A DNA stretch of 64,000 nt from Streptomyces sp. NBC_01471 (GTDB lineage: Bacteria; Actinomycetota; Actinomycetes; Streptomycetales; Streptomycetaceae): positions 5,830,501-5,894,500 of the forward strand of contig NZ_CP109450.1 of the NCBI RefSeq assembly GCF_041438865.1, read 5' to 3'. A model generated the notes under the pieces. The model ran no database searches, was not told the DNA's origin, and was given only the letters and a program-made list of their open reading frames with translations. The translations under genes were made by a program, and so were the position numbers. Each line of letters begins with the position of its first letter. Position 1 is the stretch's first letter. This document shows positions 41,994 through 50,911 of the stretch, in pieces.

Positions 41994-42848
41994 ATGCCCA
42001 TTGATGCCGCAGAGGCCGTCGCCGCCGAGCCCCGCTCCGGCGAGATCGCCTGGGACCACAAGGACATCCAGCTCTACCACCTGGGAATCGGCGCGGGCCG
42101 GCCGGCCACCGCCGCCGACGAGCTGCGCTACACCCTGGAGTCCAGGCTCCATGTCCTGCCCAGCTTCGCGACCGTCGCGGGCGCCGGGATGGCGCTGATG
42201 GGCGGGCTCGCCGCACCGGGCATCGAGGTGGACCTCGCGGCCGTCCTGCACGGCGGGCAGACCGTCGTCCTGCACCGGCCGATCCCCGTCGAGGCGTCAG
42301 CGGTCGCCACCTCACGGGTCCAGGCGGTCTACGACAAGGGGAAGGCGGCCGTCATCGTGCTGCGCTCCGAAGTCACCGACGAACAGGGCCCGTTGTGGAC
42401 CAGTGACTCGCAGATCTTCGTACGCGGGGAGGGCGGCTTCGGCGGTGAGCGTGGCCCCTCCGCCCGGCTCGACGTGCCCGACCGCGCCCCCGACCGCACG
42501 GAGGACCGCCCGATCCGCGAGGACCAGGCGCTGCTCTACCGGCTCTCCGGCGACTGGAACCCGCTGCACGCCGACCCGGAGTTCGCCAAGCTCGCCGGGT
42601 TCGACCGGCCCATCCTGCACGGGCTCTGCTCGTACGGAATGACGCTCAAGGCCGTGGTCGACACGGCGCTGGGCGGCGATGTGGCCCGCGTCGACTCGTA
42701 CACCACCCGCTTCGCCGGTGTCGTCTTCCCCGGCGAGACGCTCCGGATCCGGATGTGGCAGTCGCCGGGGCGGGTCCAGGTGACGGTCTCGGCCGTCGAG
42801 CGGGACGAGGCACCGGTCCTCGCCGACACGGTCGTCAGCCACCACTGA
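41994..42848 (+). CDS. hsd4B: MaoC-type 2-enoyl-CoA hydratase, Hsd4B (Rv3538)-like
   Basis: A 284-residue double hot-dog protein. The N-terminal hot dog is non-catalytic; the C-terminal half carries the hydratase-2 motif YRLSGDWNPLHADPEFAKLAGF and ILHGLCSYG. The RGEGGFGGERGPS and DKGKAAVI segments recall mycobacterial Rv3538. It hydrates a steroid side-chain enoyl-CoA, the step after the FadE34-type dehydrogenase and before the FadA5-type thiolase. First gene of an operon with a zinc dehydrogenase and an SDR, behind a perfect KstR box. AAGGAG upstream of the ATG. Confidence 0.88.
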   Translation: MPIDAAEAVAAEPRSGEIAWDHKDIQLYHLGIGAGRPATAADELRYTLESRLHVLPSFATVAGAGMALMGGLAAPGIEVDLAAVLHGGQTVVLHRPIPVEASAVATSRVQAVYDKGKAAVIVLRSEVTDEQGPLWTSDSQIFVRGEGGFGGERGPSARLDVPDRAPDRTEDRPIREDQALLYRLSGDWNPLHADPEFAKLAGFDRPILHGLCSYGMTLKAVVDTALGGDVARVDSYTTRFAGVVFPGETLRIRMWQSPGRVQVTVSAVERDEAPVLADTVVSHH

Positions 42849-42948
42849 CGGCACCCGGTCCGCGTCACCCCGTCACTGACCTCACCCCCTGCCGAAGCCG
42901 TCCGCCCCTGATCCATCAGAGCCCCAGCCGTATGTGAGGAGCCGCACC

Positions 42949-44025
42949 ATGCGCGCAGCCGTACTGCACGAGATTGGCCAGGACAAGCTCGAAGTCCTCG
43001 ACGACATCGAGGCGGTGGGCTTCGGCCCCGGCAAGGTCAGGATCAGGGTCCGGGCCACCGGCCTCTGCCACTCGGACGTATCGGCGATGAACGGGGTGCT
43101 GCCGCAGCCCGCGCCGTTCGTGCCCGGCCATGAGGGCGCCGGCGAGATCCTCGATGTCGGCGACGGGGTGACGGGCGTCAAGCAGGGCGACCGGGTGGTG
43201 ATCTGCTGGCTGCCCGCCTGCGGCACCTGTCCGGCCTGCAAGCGCGGTCAGACCGAGCTCTGTCTCGCCGGGTTCATGAACGCGGGCACCCCCAACTTCA
43301 AGCGCCCCGGCGGTGATGTCTTCGGCTTCGCCGGGACCGGCACCTTCACCGAGGAGGTCGTCGTCGGCGCCGGGTGCGCGGTGCCGATCCCCGACGACGT
43401 GCCGTTCGAGATCGCGGCGCTCATCGGCTGCGGAGTCACCACCGGTCTCGGCGCCGCCATCAACACCGCGGATGTGGAAGCCGGTTCGTCGGTCGCCGTG
43501 ATCGGCTGCGGAGGCGTCGGCATCTCCGCCATCCAGGGCGCCCGGCTCAGGGGCGCGTCCCAGATCGTCGCCGTCGACCCGGTGGCCTCACGCCGGGAGG
43601 CCGCGCTGACCTTCGGCGCCACGGAGGCCGTCGCGCCCGACGCGCTGAACGACGCCAAGCAGCGCATCACGGCGGGGGAGGGCTTCGACTACGTCTTCGA
43701 GGTCGTCGGCAAATCGGCCACCGCCCGCACCGCGTACGAGACGACCCGCCGCGGCGGCACCCTCTGCATCGTCGGCGCCGGAGCCATGGACGACTTCCTC
43801 CAGCTCAACATGTTCGAGCTGTTCTTCGACGAGAAGCGGATCCTGCCCTCCATGTACGGCGGCGGGGACGTGGTCCGTTCGTACGAGCGGGCCATCTCGC
43901 TCTGGCGGTCGGGCCGCATCGACCTCGAAGGGCTGATCACCCACCGGGTGAAACTCGCCGGGATCAACGACGCGCTGGCCCAGATGCGCTCCGGCGAGGC
44001 GCTGCGCACCTGCATCGAGATCTGA
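42949..44025 (+). CDS. Zinc-dependent alcohol dehydrogenase (MDR family)
   Basis: A 358-residue medium-chain dehydrogenase: catalytic zinc site TGLCHSDVSA and GHEGAGEI, structural zinc cysteines in CGTCPACKRGQTELC, NAD site IGCGGVGISAIQG. ATG at 42949 with GAGGAG upstream is preferred to 42934. It lies between the MaoC hydratase and the SDR in a steroid-regulated operon, so a steroid or acyl-CoA alcohol is the probable substrate. Confidence 0.88.
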   Translation: MRAAVLHEIGQDKLEVLDDIEAVGFGPGKVRIRVRATGLCHSDVSAMNGVLPQPAPFVPGHEGAGEILDVGDGVTGVKQGDRVVICWLPACGTCPACKRGQTELCLAGFMNAGTPNFKRPGGDVFGFAGTGTFTEEVVVGAGCAVPIPDDVPFEIAALIGCGVTTGLGAAINTADVEAGSSVAVIGCGGVGISAIQGARLRGASQIVAVDPVASRREAALTFGATEAVAPDALNDAKQRITAGEGFDYVFEVVGKSATARTAYETTRRGGTLCIVGAGAMDDFLQLNMFELFFDEKRILPSMYGGGDVVRSYERAISLWRSGRIDLEGLITHRVKLAGINDALAQMRSGEALRTCIEI

Positions 44026-44117
44026 ACCCCGGAGACCGGCGCCCGGAGGCCCCGGAGTGCGGGGAGCACCCGGAGCCGGAGCACCGGCACCCGAAGACCC
44101 GTAAGGAGAGCTCGTCC

Positions 44118-45059
44118 ATGTCCTTGCCACTTGATGGCCTGTCCGCGATCGTCACCGGGGCCGGCCGCGGCCTCGGCCGTGCCGAAGCGCTCGAACTCGC
44201 CCGGCTCGGCGCGAGCGTCGTCGTCAACGACTTCGGCCAGCCGGGCCGCGACGGTTCCGGCGAGGCGTCCGCCGCGCCCGCCGAAGAGGTCGCCGCCGAG
44301 ATCCGCGCGGCCGGCGGACAGGCCGTCGCCCACCTCGGCGACGTCGCGGACCACGAACAGGCCCGGGCCCTCGTCCAGCTGGCCGTCGACACGTACGGAA
44401 AGCTCGACATCCTGGTCAACAACGCGGGCATCCTGCGGGACCGGATGGTCTTCTCGATGACCGAGGGCGAGTGGGACTCGGTGATCCGGGTCCACCTCAA
44501 AGGCCACTTCAACACCACCCACTTCGCTTCCGTGCACTGGCGCGAGCGGTCCAAGGCGGCCGGCGGCCCGGTCTACGGCCGGATCGTCAACACCTCGTCG
44601 GAGGCGTTCCTCGCGGGCTCGGCCGGCCAGCCGAACTACGCGGCGGCCAAGGGCGGCATCGTGGGGCTCACCACGTCGACGGCGCTGGCGCTCGCCAAGT
44701 ACGGCGTCACCGCCAACGTGATCTGCCCGCGCGCCAGGACCCGGATGACCGAGGACGTGTTCGCGGGGTTCGGCGAGCCGGACGCGGGCGAACTGGACCC
44801 GCTGGCACCCGAACACGTCTCGCCGCTCGTCGGCTATCTCGCGTCCCCGGCGGCCGCGAAGGTCAACGGCCAGCTGCTCGTGGTGCACGGCGGCATGGTC
44901 GCCGTGGTGGAACGGCCCAGGGTGGCGGCGAAGTTCGACACGGCGAAGACGGTGTTCTCGTACGAGGAACTGGACGAGGTGATCTCGCCGTACTACGCGG
45001 ACCGCCCGCCGAACGAGACCTTCGCCGCGGCGGAGGTCCTGGGTCTCAAACACGGCTGA
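44118..45059 (+). CDS. SDR-family 3-hydroxyacyl-CoA / 17-beta-hydroxysteroid dehydrogenase, Hsd4A-like
   Basis: A 313-residue SDR with cofactor motif TGAGRGLGRAEA, NNAGILRD, and catalytic Ser-Tyr-Lys in VNTSSEAFLAGSAGQPNYAAAKGG. The long C-terminal tail (after ~255) matches peroxisomal-type multifunctional enzyme-2 dehydrogenase relatives such as mycobacterial Hsd4A. It would oxidise the hydroxyacyl-CoA made by the MaoC hydratase. AAGGAGAG precedes the ATG. Last gene of the operon, followed by a strong hairpin. Confidence 0.88.
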   Translation: MSLPLDGLSAIVTGAGRGLGRAEALELARLGASVVVNDFGQPGRDGSGEASAAPAEEVAAEIRAAGGQAVAHLGDVADHEQARALVQLAVDTYGKLDILVNNAGILRDRMVFSMTEGEWDSVIRVHLKGHFNTTHFASVHWRERSKAAGGPVYGRIVNTSSEAFLAGSAGQPNYAAAKGGIVGLTTSTALALAKYGVTANVICPRARTRMTEDVFAGFGEPDAGELDPLAPEHVSPLVGYLASPAAAKVNGQLLVVHGGMVAVVERPRVAAKFDTAKTVFSYEELDEVISPYYADRPPNETFAAAEVLGLKHG

Positions 45060-45077
45060 CCACGGGCAGATCTCCGG

Positions 45078-45133
45078 AGCACACCGGAAGGGCCGGTCCC
45101 CGCCTGAACGGGGACCGGCCCTTCCGGTGTGCT
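45078..45133. terminator. Perfect 25-bp hairpin terminator, probably bidirectional
   Basis: Arms 45078-45102 and 45109-45133 pair without mismatch around the 6-nt loop CCTGAA. It lies between the stop of the SDR gene (plus) and the stop of a 59-residue gene (minus). Confidence 0.85.
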
Positions 45134-45155
45134 GAACGGTGGTGCGCGCGGACCG

Positions 45156-45335
45156 TCAGGCCGCGTTCGACTGCTGCTGTTCCGCCGAGCGGCGGTGGCG
45201 GCCGTTGGTCTCCGCCTCGGACGCCTCGGTGGGCGCCGCACCCCCCCGGTGCTTTCCGGAGCCTCCGGCTTCGCCCCGGCCGGCGGCCGCAGGCTGCGGG
45301 CGCGACCGGGCGGTGTCGGTCCTGGCTTCAGACAT
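45156..45335 (-). CDS. Small hydrophilic hypothetical protein, 59 aa
   Basis: Reads MSEARTDTARSRPQPAAAGR at the N-terminus and ends EQQQSNAA. Charged, Ala/Gly-rich, with no helix-forming hydrophobics, so probably disordered. Support: ATG with GGGGGAG upstream, the strong hairpin just past its stop and Streptomyces-like third-position GC. Function unknown. Could be spurious. Confidence 0.5.
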   Translation of the reverse strand: MSEARTDTARSRPQPAAAGRGEAGGSGKHRGGAAPTEASEAETNGRHRRSAEQQQSNAA

Positions 45336-45420
45336 GATGGGAAATCTCCCCCGTCAAATCGCTGTGATCGCTACTTTGCCGTGCTGTTCGGTGCTGTTCC
45401 GTGCTGTTCCCGCGCAGGCG

Positions 45421-45442
45421 GTGATCATGCGTACGCGATCAC
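45421..45442. promoter_or_regulatory. Inverted repeat GTGATC-N10-GATCAC
   Basis: Perfect 6-bp arms, 86 bp upstream of the small hypothetical gene, next to three imperfect CGTGCTGTTC repeats (about 45378-45410). A possible operator. Confidence 0.4.
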
Positions 45443-45467
45443 TGCCTGCGTGTGCAGGCCCGCGATT

Positions 45468-46733
45468 CTAACCAGGCTGCGGGCGGCTCGTCAGAGGCGC
45501 CTGCTGCAACGGTACGGGCTTGCACACAGCAGGAGTCACCAGGGCCCCGCACGGTTCCTGACCAGCCACTTCCGTTTGTGCGGGTTCTGTGGCCGGGCCG
45601 CCCGGCGACGCCATCCGGAGATCGAGCGGCAGCCCGCCCAGCGGTTCGATCTCCACCACGCCGACGGGCGCCGCCCGGGTGGCGCAGGGCAGTCGGAGCA
45701 CCCCCTTCGTGCTCCACAGTCCGGTCCCCGCCAACCACCCCTCGGGGGCGGCCAGTTGAAGCAGCCGCCGTCCCGCGGGGCGCCACACCCCGAGCCAGCT
45801 CCCCGCCGCGCTCGCGATCCGCAGCGCGACCCCGCAGCTCTCCGGCATGAGCACCTGACCCGGCTGCACCGCGAACGGGGTCAGCACCGCGTCGTCAAGC
45901 CGCAGGGACTCCGGGAACCGGACGGGCCGCCTGCTCCCGAGCACCCCCCAGCCCAGCCGGTCGTCCCCCGGCGCGTCCGACCGTACGAGCAGCAGACCGC
46001 TGTCCGGGTCCGCGAGCAGCAGCCGGTCGTCGCTGCCGTCGGCGATCTGGAGCAGCGGGGTGACCTCGCCGCCCCGCTCCAGATCGACGGCGACCGCCTT
46101 GGTGACGCCGTCCTCCTCCCGGTCCAGCGCCAGCATCCGGCCCACGCGGTCCAGCCACACCCCGCCGGTGCAGCGCCCCGGTACGTCGGCGACGTGCTCG
46201 GGCCCGAAGGCACCGCCCGCCACCAGCCAGACGGTGGTCGTGTACGCGCCGGGCTCCAGCGCGTACGCGCGGTTGCCGCCCGGTACGGGCGGCAACAGCG
46301 TCAGCCGCTCGCACTCGACGCCGCCCAGCGGCAGTTCGCCGGTGCCGGGCCCGGTCGGGTACAGCAGCGAGAAGGCGTGCCGCCCGTCCACGGAGCGCCG
46401 GATCAGCACCCGCCCGTCGGCCATCGGCAGCACGTCCGAACCGGGTTCCTCGGGCTGGTGCCCCGGCAGCTCCACCGCGTACGGCTCCGGGCCGTGCAGG
46501 GTCCAGCGCTCGGGGAACCAGGCGTCCCCGGTGCGGCGGGCCAGCCGGGCCGCGTAGGACCCGTCGTCGGCGATGGTGAAGTCCATCTCCGGCAGCGCGC
46601 CGCTCCGCGCACCGGGCTCCGCGCCGTCTACTGCGCCGCCCTCCGCGCCGCGCTCCGTGGCGGTCGGCGGGGCGGTCGGCGGGGCAGTCCGTACGGCGGT
46701 CGCTGTCGCGGTCTTCGTGGCCAAGGCCGTCAT
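45468..46733 (-). CDS. Conserved hypothetical protein, beta-propeller-like
   Basis: A 421-residue protein with a low-complexity Ala/Thr/Pro start (about 1-45), then repeated four-strand-like blocks rich in Gly, Val, Leu and Asp (VLIRRSVDGRHAFSLLYP, GGVWLDRVGRMLALDRE, LLLADPDSGLLLVRSD), consistent with a beta-propeller. No signal peptide or catalytic motif. GGAGGTGA lies seven bases before the ATG at 46733, one of the best ribosome-binding sites in the window. Divergent from the iron-regulated lipoprotein gene; both promoters share 46734-46920. Confidence 0.75.
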   Translation of the reverse strand: MTALATKTATATAVRTAPPTAPPTATERGAEGGAVDGAEPGARSGALPEMDFTIADDGSYAARLARRTGDAWFPERWTLHGPEPYAVELPGHQPEEPGSDVLPMADGRVLIRRSVDGRHAFSLLYPTGPGTGELPLGGVECERLTLLPPVPGGNRAYALEPGAYTTTVWLVAGGAFGPEHVADVPGRCTGGVWLDRVGRMLALDREEDGVTKAVAVDLERGGEVTPLLQIADGSDDRLLLADPDSGLLLVRSDAPGDDRLGWGVLGSRRPVRFPESLRLDDAVLTPFAVQPGQVLMPESCGVALRIASAAGSWLGVWRPAGRRLLQLAAPEGWLAGTGLWSTKGVLRLPCATRAAPVGVVEIEPLGGLPLDLRMASPGGPATEPAQTEVAGQEPCGALVTPAVCKPVPLQQAPLTSRPQPG

Positions 46734-46877
46734 ATTTCGGTCACCTCCGGACACCGAAGCTAGTTTTCGCACGTCCTGCCGAGTCGGCCCGGGCCGGTCG
46801 CTTCACACATACGGGTGGCCGCCCCGGTGTTCGCCTGAGCGGGAGGGGGTGGGTGTGCTGGTGAAACGGGAGATGGT

Positions 46878-46896
46878 TAAGGTAAGGCACACCTAA
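46878..46896. promoter_or_regulatory. Iron box (DmdR1/IdeR-type operator)
   Basis: TAAGGTAAGGCACACCTAA matches 16 of 19 positions of the consensus TTAGGTTAGGCTCACCTAA. It lies 24 bp before the siderophore-binding lipoprotein gene, predicting repression by iron-loaded DmdR1. Confidence 0.85.
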
Positions 46897-46920
46897 GTGG
46901 TTTCTGTCAGGAGCATCACC

Positions 46921-47964
46921 ATGTCCGTACGTCGCCGCAGCGCCGCTGCCGCCGCCCTCGCGCTCACCGGCGCGCTCGCCCTCACCGCCTGCGGAGGCGG
47001 GGGCAGCGGTGACGGGGGTTCGAGCTCGGGCAAGGCCGGCGCGGCGGCCAAGAAGGACGTGGCCACCGGCGGCAAGGACTTCGGCGACGCCGCGACGAAG
47101 ACCGCCGCACTGGGCACCGACGCCAGGCCCGGCCAGTTCCCGCGCACCGTCACCCAGGCCATGGGCAAGACCGTGATCAAGGCGAAGCCCGAGCGCGTCG
47201 TCGTGCTCGACGTCGGCGAGCTGGACAACGTCGTCTCCCTCGGCATCAAGCCGGTCGGCTACGCGCCCACCGAGGGCAGCGACGGCATCCCCGGTTACCT
47301 CAAGAAGAACGCGGGCAACCCGAAGAACGTCGGCACCATCAACAGCCTCAACCTGGAGGCCATCGCCAACCTCCACCCGGACCTGATCCTCGGCAGCCAG
47401 CTGCGCGCCGCGGACAAGTACGACCAGCTCAAGAAGATCGCGCCGACCGTCTTCTCCATCCGCCCCGGCTTCACCTGGAAGCAGAACTACCTGCTGAACG
47501 CCGCGGCCCTGGACCGGACCGCGCAGGCCAAGGCCGAGCTGGGCGCGTACGAGAAGCGCGCCAGGAAGCTGGGCACCGAGGTCGGCCCCCACAAGCCCAC
47601 CATCTCGATGGTCCGCTACATGCCCGACCGGATCCGCCTCTACGCCGAGGACTCGTTCATCGGCACGATCCTCAAGGACGCCGGGCTGCCGCGGCCCAAG
47701 AGCCAGCAGGTGAAGGACCTCGCGGTGGAGGTCAGCCCCGAGAAGATCGACTCGGCCGACGCGGACTGGATCTTCACCGGTGTGTACGGGGACCCCAAGG
47801 CCACCAAGCGCGACACGGTCCAGGCCAACCCGCTCTGGAAGAACCTCAAGGCGGTCAAGGACGGACAGGCGAAGAACGTCCCGGACGAGACCTGGTACCT
47901 CGGCCTCGGTGTGACGGCGGCCAACAAGGTCCTCGACGACCTCCAGAGCTACCTCGTCAAGTAG
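46921..47964 (+). CDS. Iron-siderophore ABC transporter substrate-binding lipoprotein
   Basis: A 347-residue lipoprotein: signal peptide with lipobox LTAC, Gly/Ser linker, then a two-lobed periplasmic-binding-protein fold (RVVVLDVGELDNVVSLGIKPVG; IANLHPDLILGS; TVFSIRPG) of the FecB/FhuD family. It captures a ferric siderophore. CAGGAG precedes the ATG. No permease or ATPase gene follows, so it must use a transporter encoded elsewhere. Confidence 0.9.
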   Translation: MSVRRRSAAAAALALTGALALTACGGGGSGDGGSSSGKAGAAAKKDVATGGKDFGDAATKTAALGTDARPGQFPRTVTQAMGKTVIKAKPERVVVLDVGELDNVVSLGIKPVGYAPTEGSDGIPGYLKKNAGNPKNVGTINSLNLEAIANLHPDLILGSQLRAADKYDQLKKIAPTVFSIRPGFTWKQNYLLNAAALDRTAQAKAELGAYEKRARKLGTEVGPHKPTISMVRYMPDRIRLYAEDSFIGTILKDAGLPRPKSQQVKDLAVEVSPEKIDSADADWIFTGVYGDPKATKRDTVQANPLWKNLKAVKDGQAKNVPDETWYLGLGVTAANKVLDDLQSYLVK

Positions 47965-48025
47965 GACAGCAGGTCCCCCGGGACCGACCGGCAGCCGGGG
48001 TACGGAGCGCGGGTAACCTGTAACC

Positions 48026-48880
48026 GTGCCCCGTCTGTCTGAAGTCCTCTCCGCACTCGACGCCCTGTGGCCGCCCGAGCGGGCCGAATCCTGGGACGCC
48101 GTCGGCACGGTGTGCGGCGATCCCGACGATCAGGTCGACCGCGTCCTCTTCGCCGTCGACCCCGTCCAGGAGATCGCCGACGAGGCCGTGCGGCTGGGCG
48201 CCCAGCTCGTCGTCACGCACCACCCGCTCTATCTGCGCGGTACGACGACGGTCGCGGCCGGCACCTTCAAGGGCCGCGTCGTCCACACCCTGATCAGACA
48301 CGGCATCGCCCTGCACGTCGCGCACACCAACGCCGACACCGCCGACCCCGGGGTCTCCGACGCCCTCGCGGGCGCGCTGGACCTGCGGGTGGTGGGGCCG
48401 CTCGTACCGGACCCCACCGATCTGCTCGGCCGCCGCGGCCTCGGCCGTGTCTGCGAGCTGGACCACCCGCTGCCGCTGCGGGAGTTCACCGCGCTGGCCG
48501 CGGCCCGGCTGCCGGCCACCGCGCAGGGCGTCCGCGCCGCGGGCGACCCCGACGCGCTCGTCCGTACCGTCGCGGTCAGCGGCGGATCGGGCGACGGCCT
48601 CTTCGGCCAGGCACGCGCCGCCGGAGTCGACGCCTTCCTCACCGCGGACCTGCGCCACCATCCGGTGTCCGAGGCCGTGCAGCAGTCGCCGCTCGCCCTG
48701 CTCGACGCGGCGCACTGGGCCACCGAGTGGCCCTGGTGCACCCAGGCCGCCGCCCAGCTCGACGAGATTTCCGACCGGAACGGATGGGGTCTGCGCACCC
48801 ACGTGTCCCGTACCGTCACAGACCCCTGGACCGCCCACGCGGCGTCCACCGCAACCGATCATTCTGGAGCCCCCAACTGA
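48026..48880 (+). CDS. Nif3-like dinuclear metal centre protein
   Basis: A 284-residue Nif3/YbgI-type protein. Metal ligands fit VVTHHPLYLRG, VAHTNADTA and the C-terminal TADLRHHP/DAAHWATE segments. Universal conserved family of uncertain function (GTP cyclohydrolase 1 type 2 label in some databases). GTG start at 48026. Its stop overlaps the zinc-ribbon gene start. First of a three-gene operon conserved in Streptomyces. Confidence 0.9.
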   Translation: MPRLSEVLSALDALWPPERAESWDAVGTVCGDPDDQVDRVLFAVDPVQEIADEAVRLGAQLVVTHHPLYLRGTTTVAAGTFKGRVVHTLIRHGIALHVAHTNADTADPGVSDALAGALDLRVVGPLVPDPTDLLGRRGLGRVCELDHPLPLREFTALAAARLPATAQGVRAAGDPDALVRTVAVSGGSGDGLFGQARAAGVDAFLTADLRHHPVSEAVQQSPLALLDAAHWATEWPWCTQAAAQLDEISDRNGWGLRTHVSRTVTDPWTAHAASTATDHSGAPN

Positions 48881-49620
48881 ACGCCGCGCACGCCGACCAG
48901 ATCCGACTCCTCGACGTCCAGTCCCTCGATGTACGCCTGTCGCAGCTCGCGCACAAGCGCAAGTCGCTGCCGGAGCACGCCGAGATCGACTCCCTGACCA
49001 AGGACCTCACCCAGCTCCGTGACCTGCGCGTCGCCGTGCAGACCGAGGAGAGCGACACCGCCCGCGAGCAGACCAAGGCCGAGCAGGACGTCGACCAGGT
49101 CCGCCAGCGCTCGCTCCGCGACCAGCAGCGCCTCGACTCCGGTGCGGTCAGCTCGCCCAAGGACCTGGAGAACCTCCAGCGCGAGATCGCCTCGCTTGCC
49201 AAGCGCCAGGGCGACCTGGAGGACGTGGTCCTGGAGGTCATGGAGCGCCGCGAGTCCGCGCAGGAGCGGGCCACCGAGCTCACCGAGCGCGTCTCGTCCG
49301 TCGAGGCCAAGGTGGCCGACGCCACCGAGCGCCGGGACGTGGCCGCCGCGGAGATCGACCGGGAGACCGGCACGCTCACCAAGGAGCGCGAGATCGTGGC
49401 CGGTTCGGTCCCCGCCGACCTCATGAAGCTCTACGAGAAGCTGCGGGAGCAGCAGGGCGGCGTCGGTGCGGCCCGGCTCTACCAGCGGCGCTGCGAGGGC
49501 TGCCGCCTGGAGCTCAACATCACCGAGGTGAACGAGGTCAAGGCGGCGTCCCCGGACACCGTGCTGCGGTGCGAGAACTGCCGCCGCATCCTGGTGCGTA
49601 CGGCCGACTCGGGCATCTGA
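48877..49620 (+). CDS. Zinc-ribbon coiled-coil protein (C4-type), apparent CTG start
   Basis: A 247-residue protein: a long charged coiled coil (about 10-190) and a C-terminal C4 zinc ribbon with CEGC and CENC pairs. Similar to CT398/FlgZ-like and Streptomyces proteins beside RNase H genes; suspected nucleic-acid or chaperone role. Homologues begin MNAA...; here the matching codon is CTG at 48877, seven bases after GGAG and overlapping the Nif3 stop (CTGA). No ATG, GTG or TTG is available nearby in frame. Confidence 0.85.
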   Translation: MNAAHADQIRLLDVQSLDVRLSQLAHKRKSLPEHAEIDSLTKDLTQLRDLRVAVQTEESDTAREQTKAEQDVDQVRQRSLRDQQRLDSGAVSSPKDLENLQREIASLAKRQGDLEDVVLEVMERRESAQERATELTERVSSVEAKVADATERRDVAAAEIDRETGTLTKEREIVAGSVPADLMKLYEKLREQQGGVGAARLYQRRCEGCRLELNITEVNEVKAASPDTVLRCENCRRILVRTADSGI

Positions 49621-50777
49621 TGCGGGAGTTCGTGGTGGAGGCGGACGGCGGTTCCCGGGGCAACCCGGGGCCGGCCGGCTACGGCGCCGTCGTGCTCGAC
49701 CCGGTCAGCGGGGAGACGCTCGCCGAGGCCGCCGAGTACCTCGGCATCGCGACCAACAACGTGGCCGAGTACCGGGGCCTCATCGCCGGGCTGCGCGCCG
49801 CCGCCGCGCTGGACCCGTCGGCCCGGGTCCGGGTCCGGATGGACTCCAAGCTCGTCGTCGAGCAGATGTCGGGGCGCTGGCAGATCAAGCACCCCGACAT
49901 GAAGCCGCTGGCCGCAGAGGCGGCGGCGGTGCTGCCGCGGCCGCAGGTGACGTACGAGTGGATCCCGCGCGCGCAGAACAAGCACGCGGACCGGCTCGCC
50001 AACGAGGCGATGGACGCGGGCCGGGACGGCAAGCAGTGGGAGCCGTCCGACTCCACGGCGGAACTCACGGCCCGGGGCGCCACGGCCCGTGACGAGGCCG
50101 CACGGGGCGCCGCCGCGGCACCCTCCGTCGGCTGGGCGGGCCCGGCCGATCTGGGTGCTCCGGCGACCTTCGTCCTGCTGCGTCACGGCGAGACGGCGCT
50201 CACTCCGGAGAAGCGGTTCTCCGGCAGCGGGGGCACGGACCCCGAACTCTCCGCGATCGGCCGCGGGCAGGCGGCCGACGCCGCGACCGCCTTCGCGGCC
50301 CGCGGCACGATCCAGGCGGTCGTCTCCTCCCCCCTGCGCCGCTGCCGTGAGACGGCCCGGGTGGTCGCTGACCGGCTGGGTCTGGAGGTACGGATCGAAG
50401 AGGGCCTGCGCGAGGCGGACTTCGGCGCCTGGGAGGGGCTGACCTTCGGCGAGGTACGCGAACGCCACCCGGCCGACCTGGACGCCTGGCTCGCTTCACC
50501 GAAGGCGGCGCCGACGGGCGGCGGCGAGAGCTTCGCGACGGTGGCCCGCAGGGTCGCCGCGGCCCGCGACCGCCTGATCGAACACCACCGGGGTACGACG
50601 GCGCTGCTGGTCACGCACGTCGCCCCGATCAAGACGCTGGTACGGCTCGCCCTGGGCGCGCCCCCGGAGTCCGTGTTCCGGATGGAGCTGTCGGCGGCTT
50701 CGGTGTCGACGGTGGCGTACTACGCCGACGGCAACGCGTCCGTACGGCTGCTGAACGACACGTCACACCTGCGCTGA
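49620..50777 (+). CDS. Bifunctional RNase HI / acid phosphatase
   Basis: A 385-residue two-domain protein. Residues 1-~135 are RNase HI: catalytic Asp in EADGGSRGNPG, Glu in NNVAEYRGLI, Asp in RMDSKLVVEQM. Residues ~180-385 are a histidine-phosphatase domain with RHGETALTPEKRFSG, downstream Glu and the second His in VTHVAPI. The fusion is known in Streptomyces (SCO2299 type), degrading RNA in RNA/DNA hybrids plus phosphomonoesters. ATG overlaps the zinc-ribbon stop by one base (TGATG). Confidence 0.93.
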   Translation: MREFVVEADGGSRGNPGPAGYGAVVLDPVSGETLAEAAEYLGIATNNVAEYRGLIAGLRAAAALDPSARVRVRMDSKLVVEQMSGRWQIKHPDMKPLAAEAAAVLPRPQVTYEWIPRAQNKHADRLANEAMDAGRDGKQWEPSDSTAELTARGATARDEAARGAAAAPSVGWAGPADLGAPATFVLLRHGETALTPEKRFSGSGGTDPELSAIGRGQAADAATAFAARGTIQAVVSSPLRRCRETARVVADRLGLEVRIEEGLREADFGAWEGLTFGEVRERHPADLDAWLASPKAAPTGGGESFATVARRVAAARDRLIEHHRGTTALLVTHVAPIKTLVRLALGAPPESVFRMELSAASVSTVAYYADGNASVRLLNDTSHLR

Positions 50778-50874
50778 GCGGCTTCCGGACGACCGGATTC
50801 CGATTGGGCTCCGAGAGAGTGGGAGCGGGCTCCGAGAGGGCCGAGCGGGCCGGCTGAGAGCTGAGAGGGCCGGG

Positions 50875-50908
50875 GCCGGGGGCCGGCCGTGCGGGGCCGG
50901 CCCCCGGC
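50875..50908. terminator. 14-bp hairpin between convergent RNase H and KDPG aldolase genes
   Basis: Arms 50875-50888 and 50895-50908 pair perfectly around a 6-nt loop, three bases before the eda stop on the minus strand. It could terminate both convergent units. Confidence 0.7.
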
Positions 50909-50911
50909 GGT

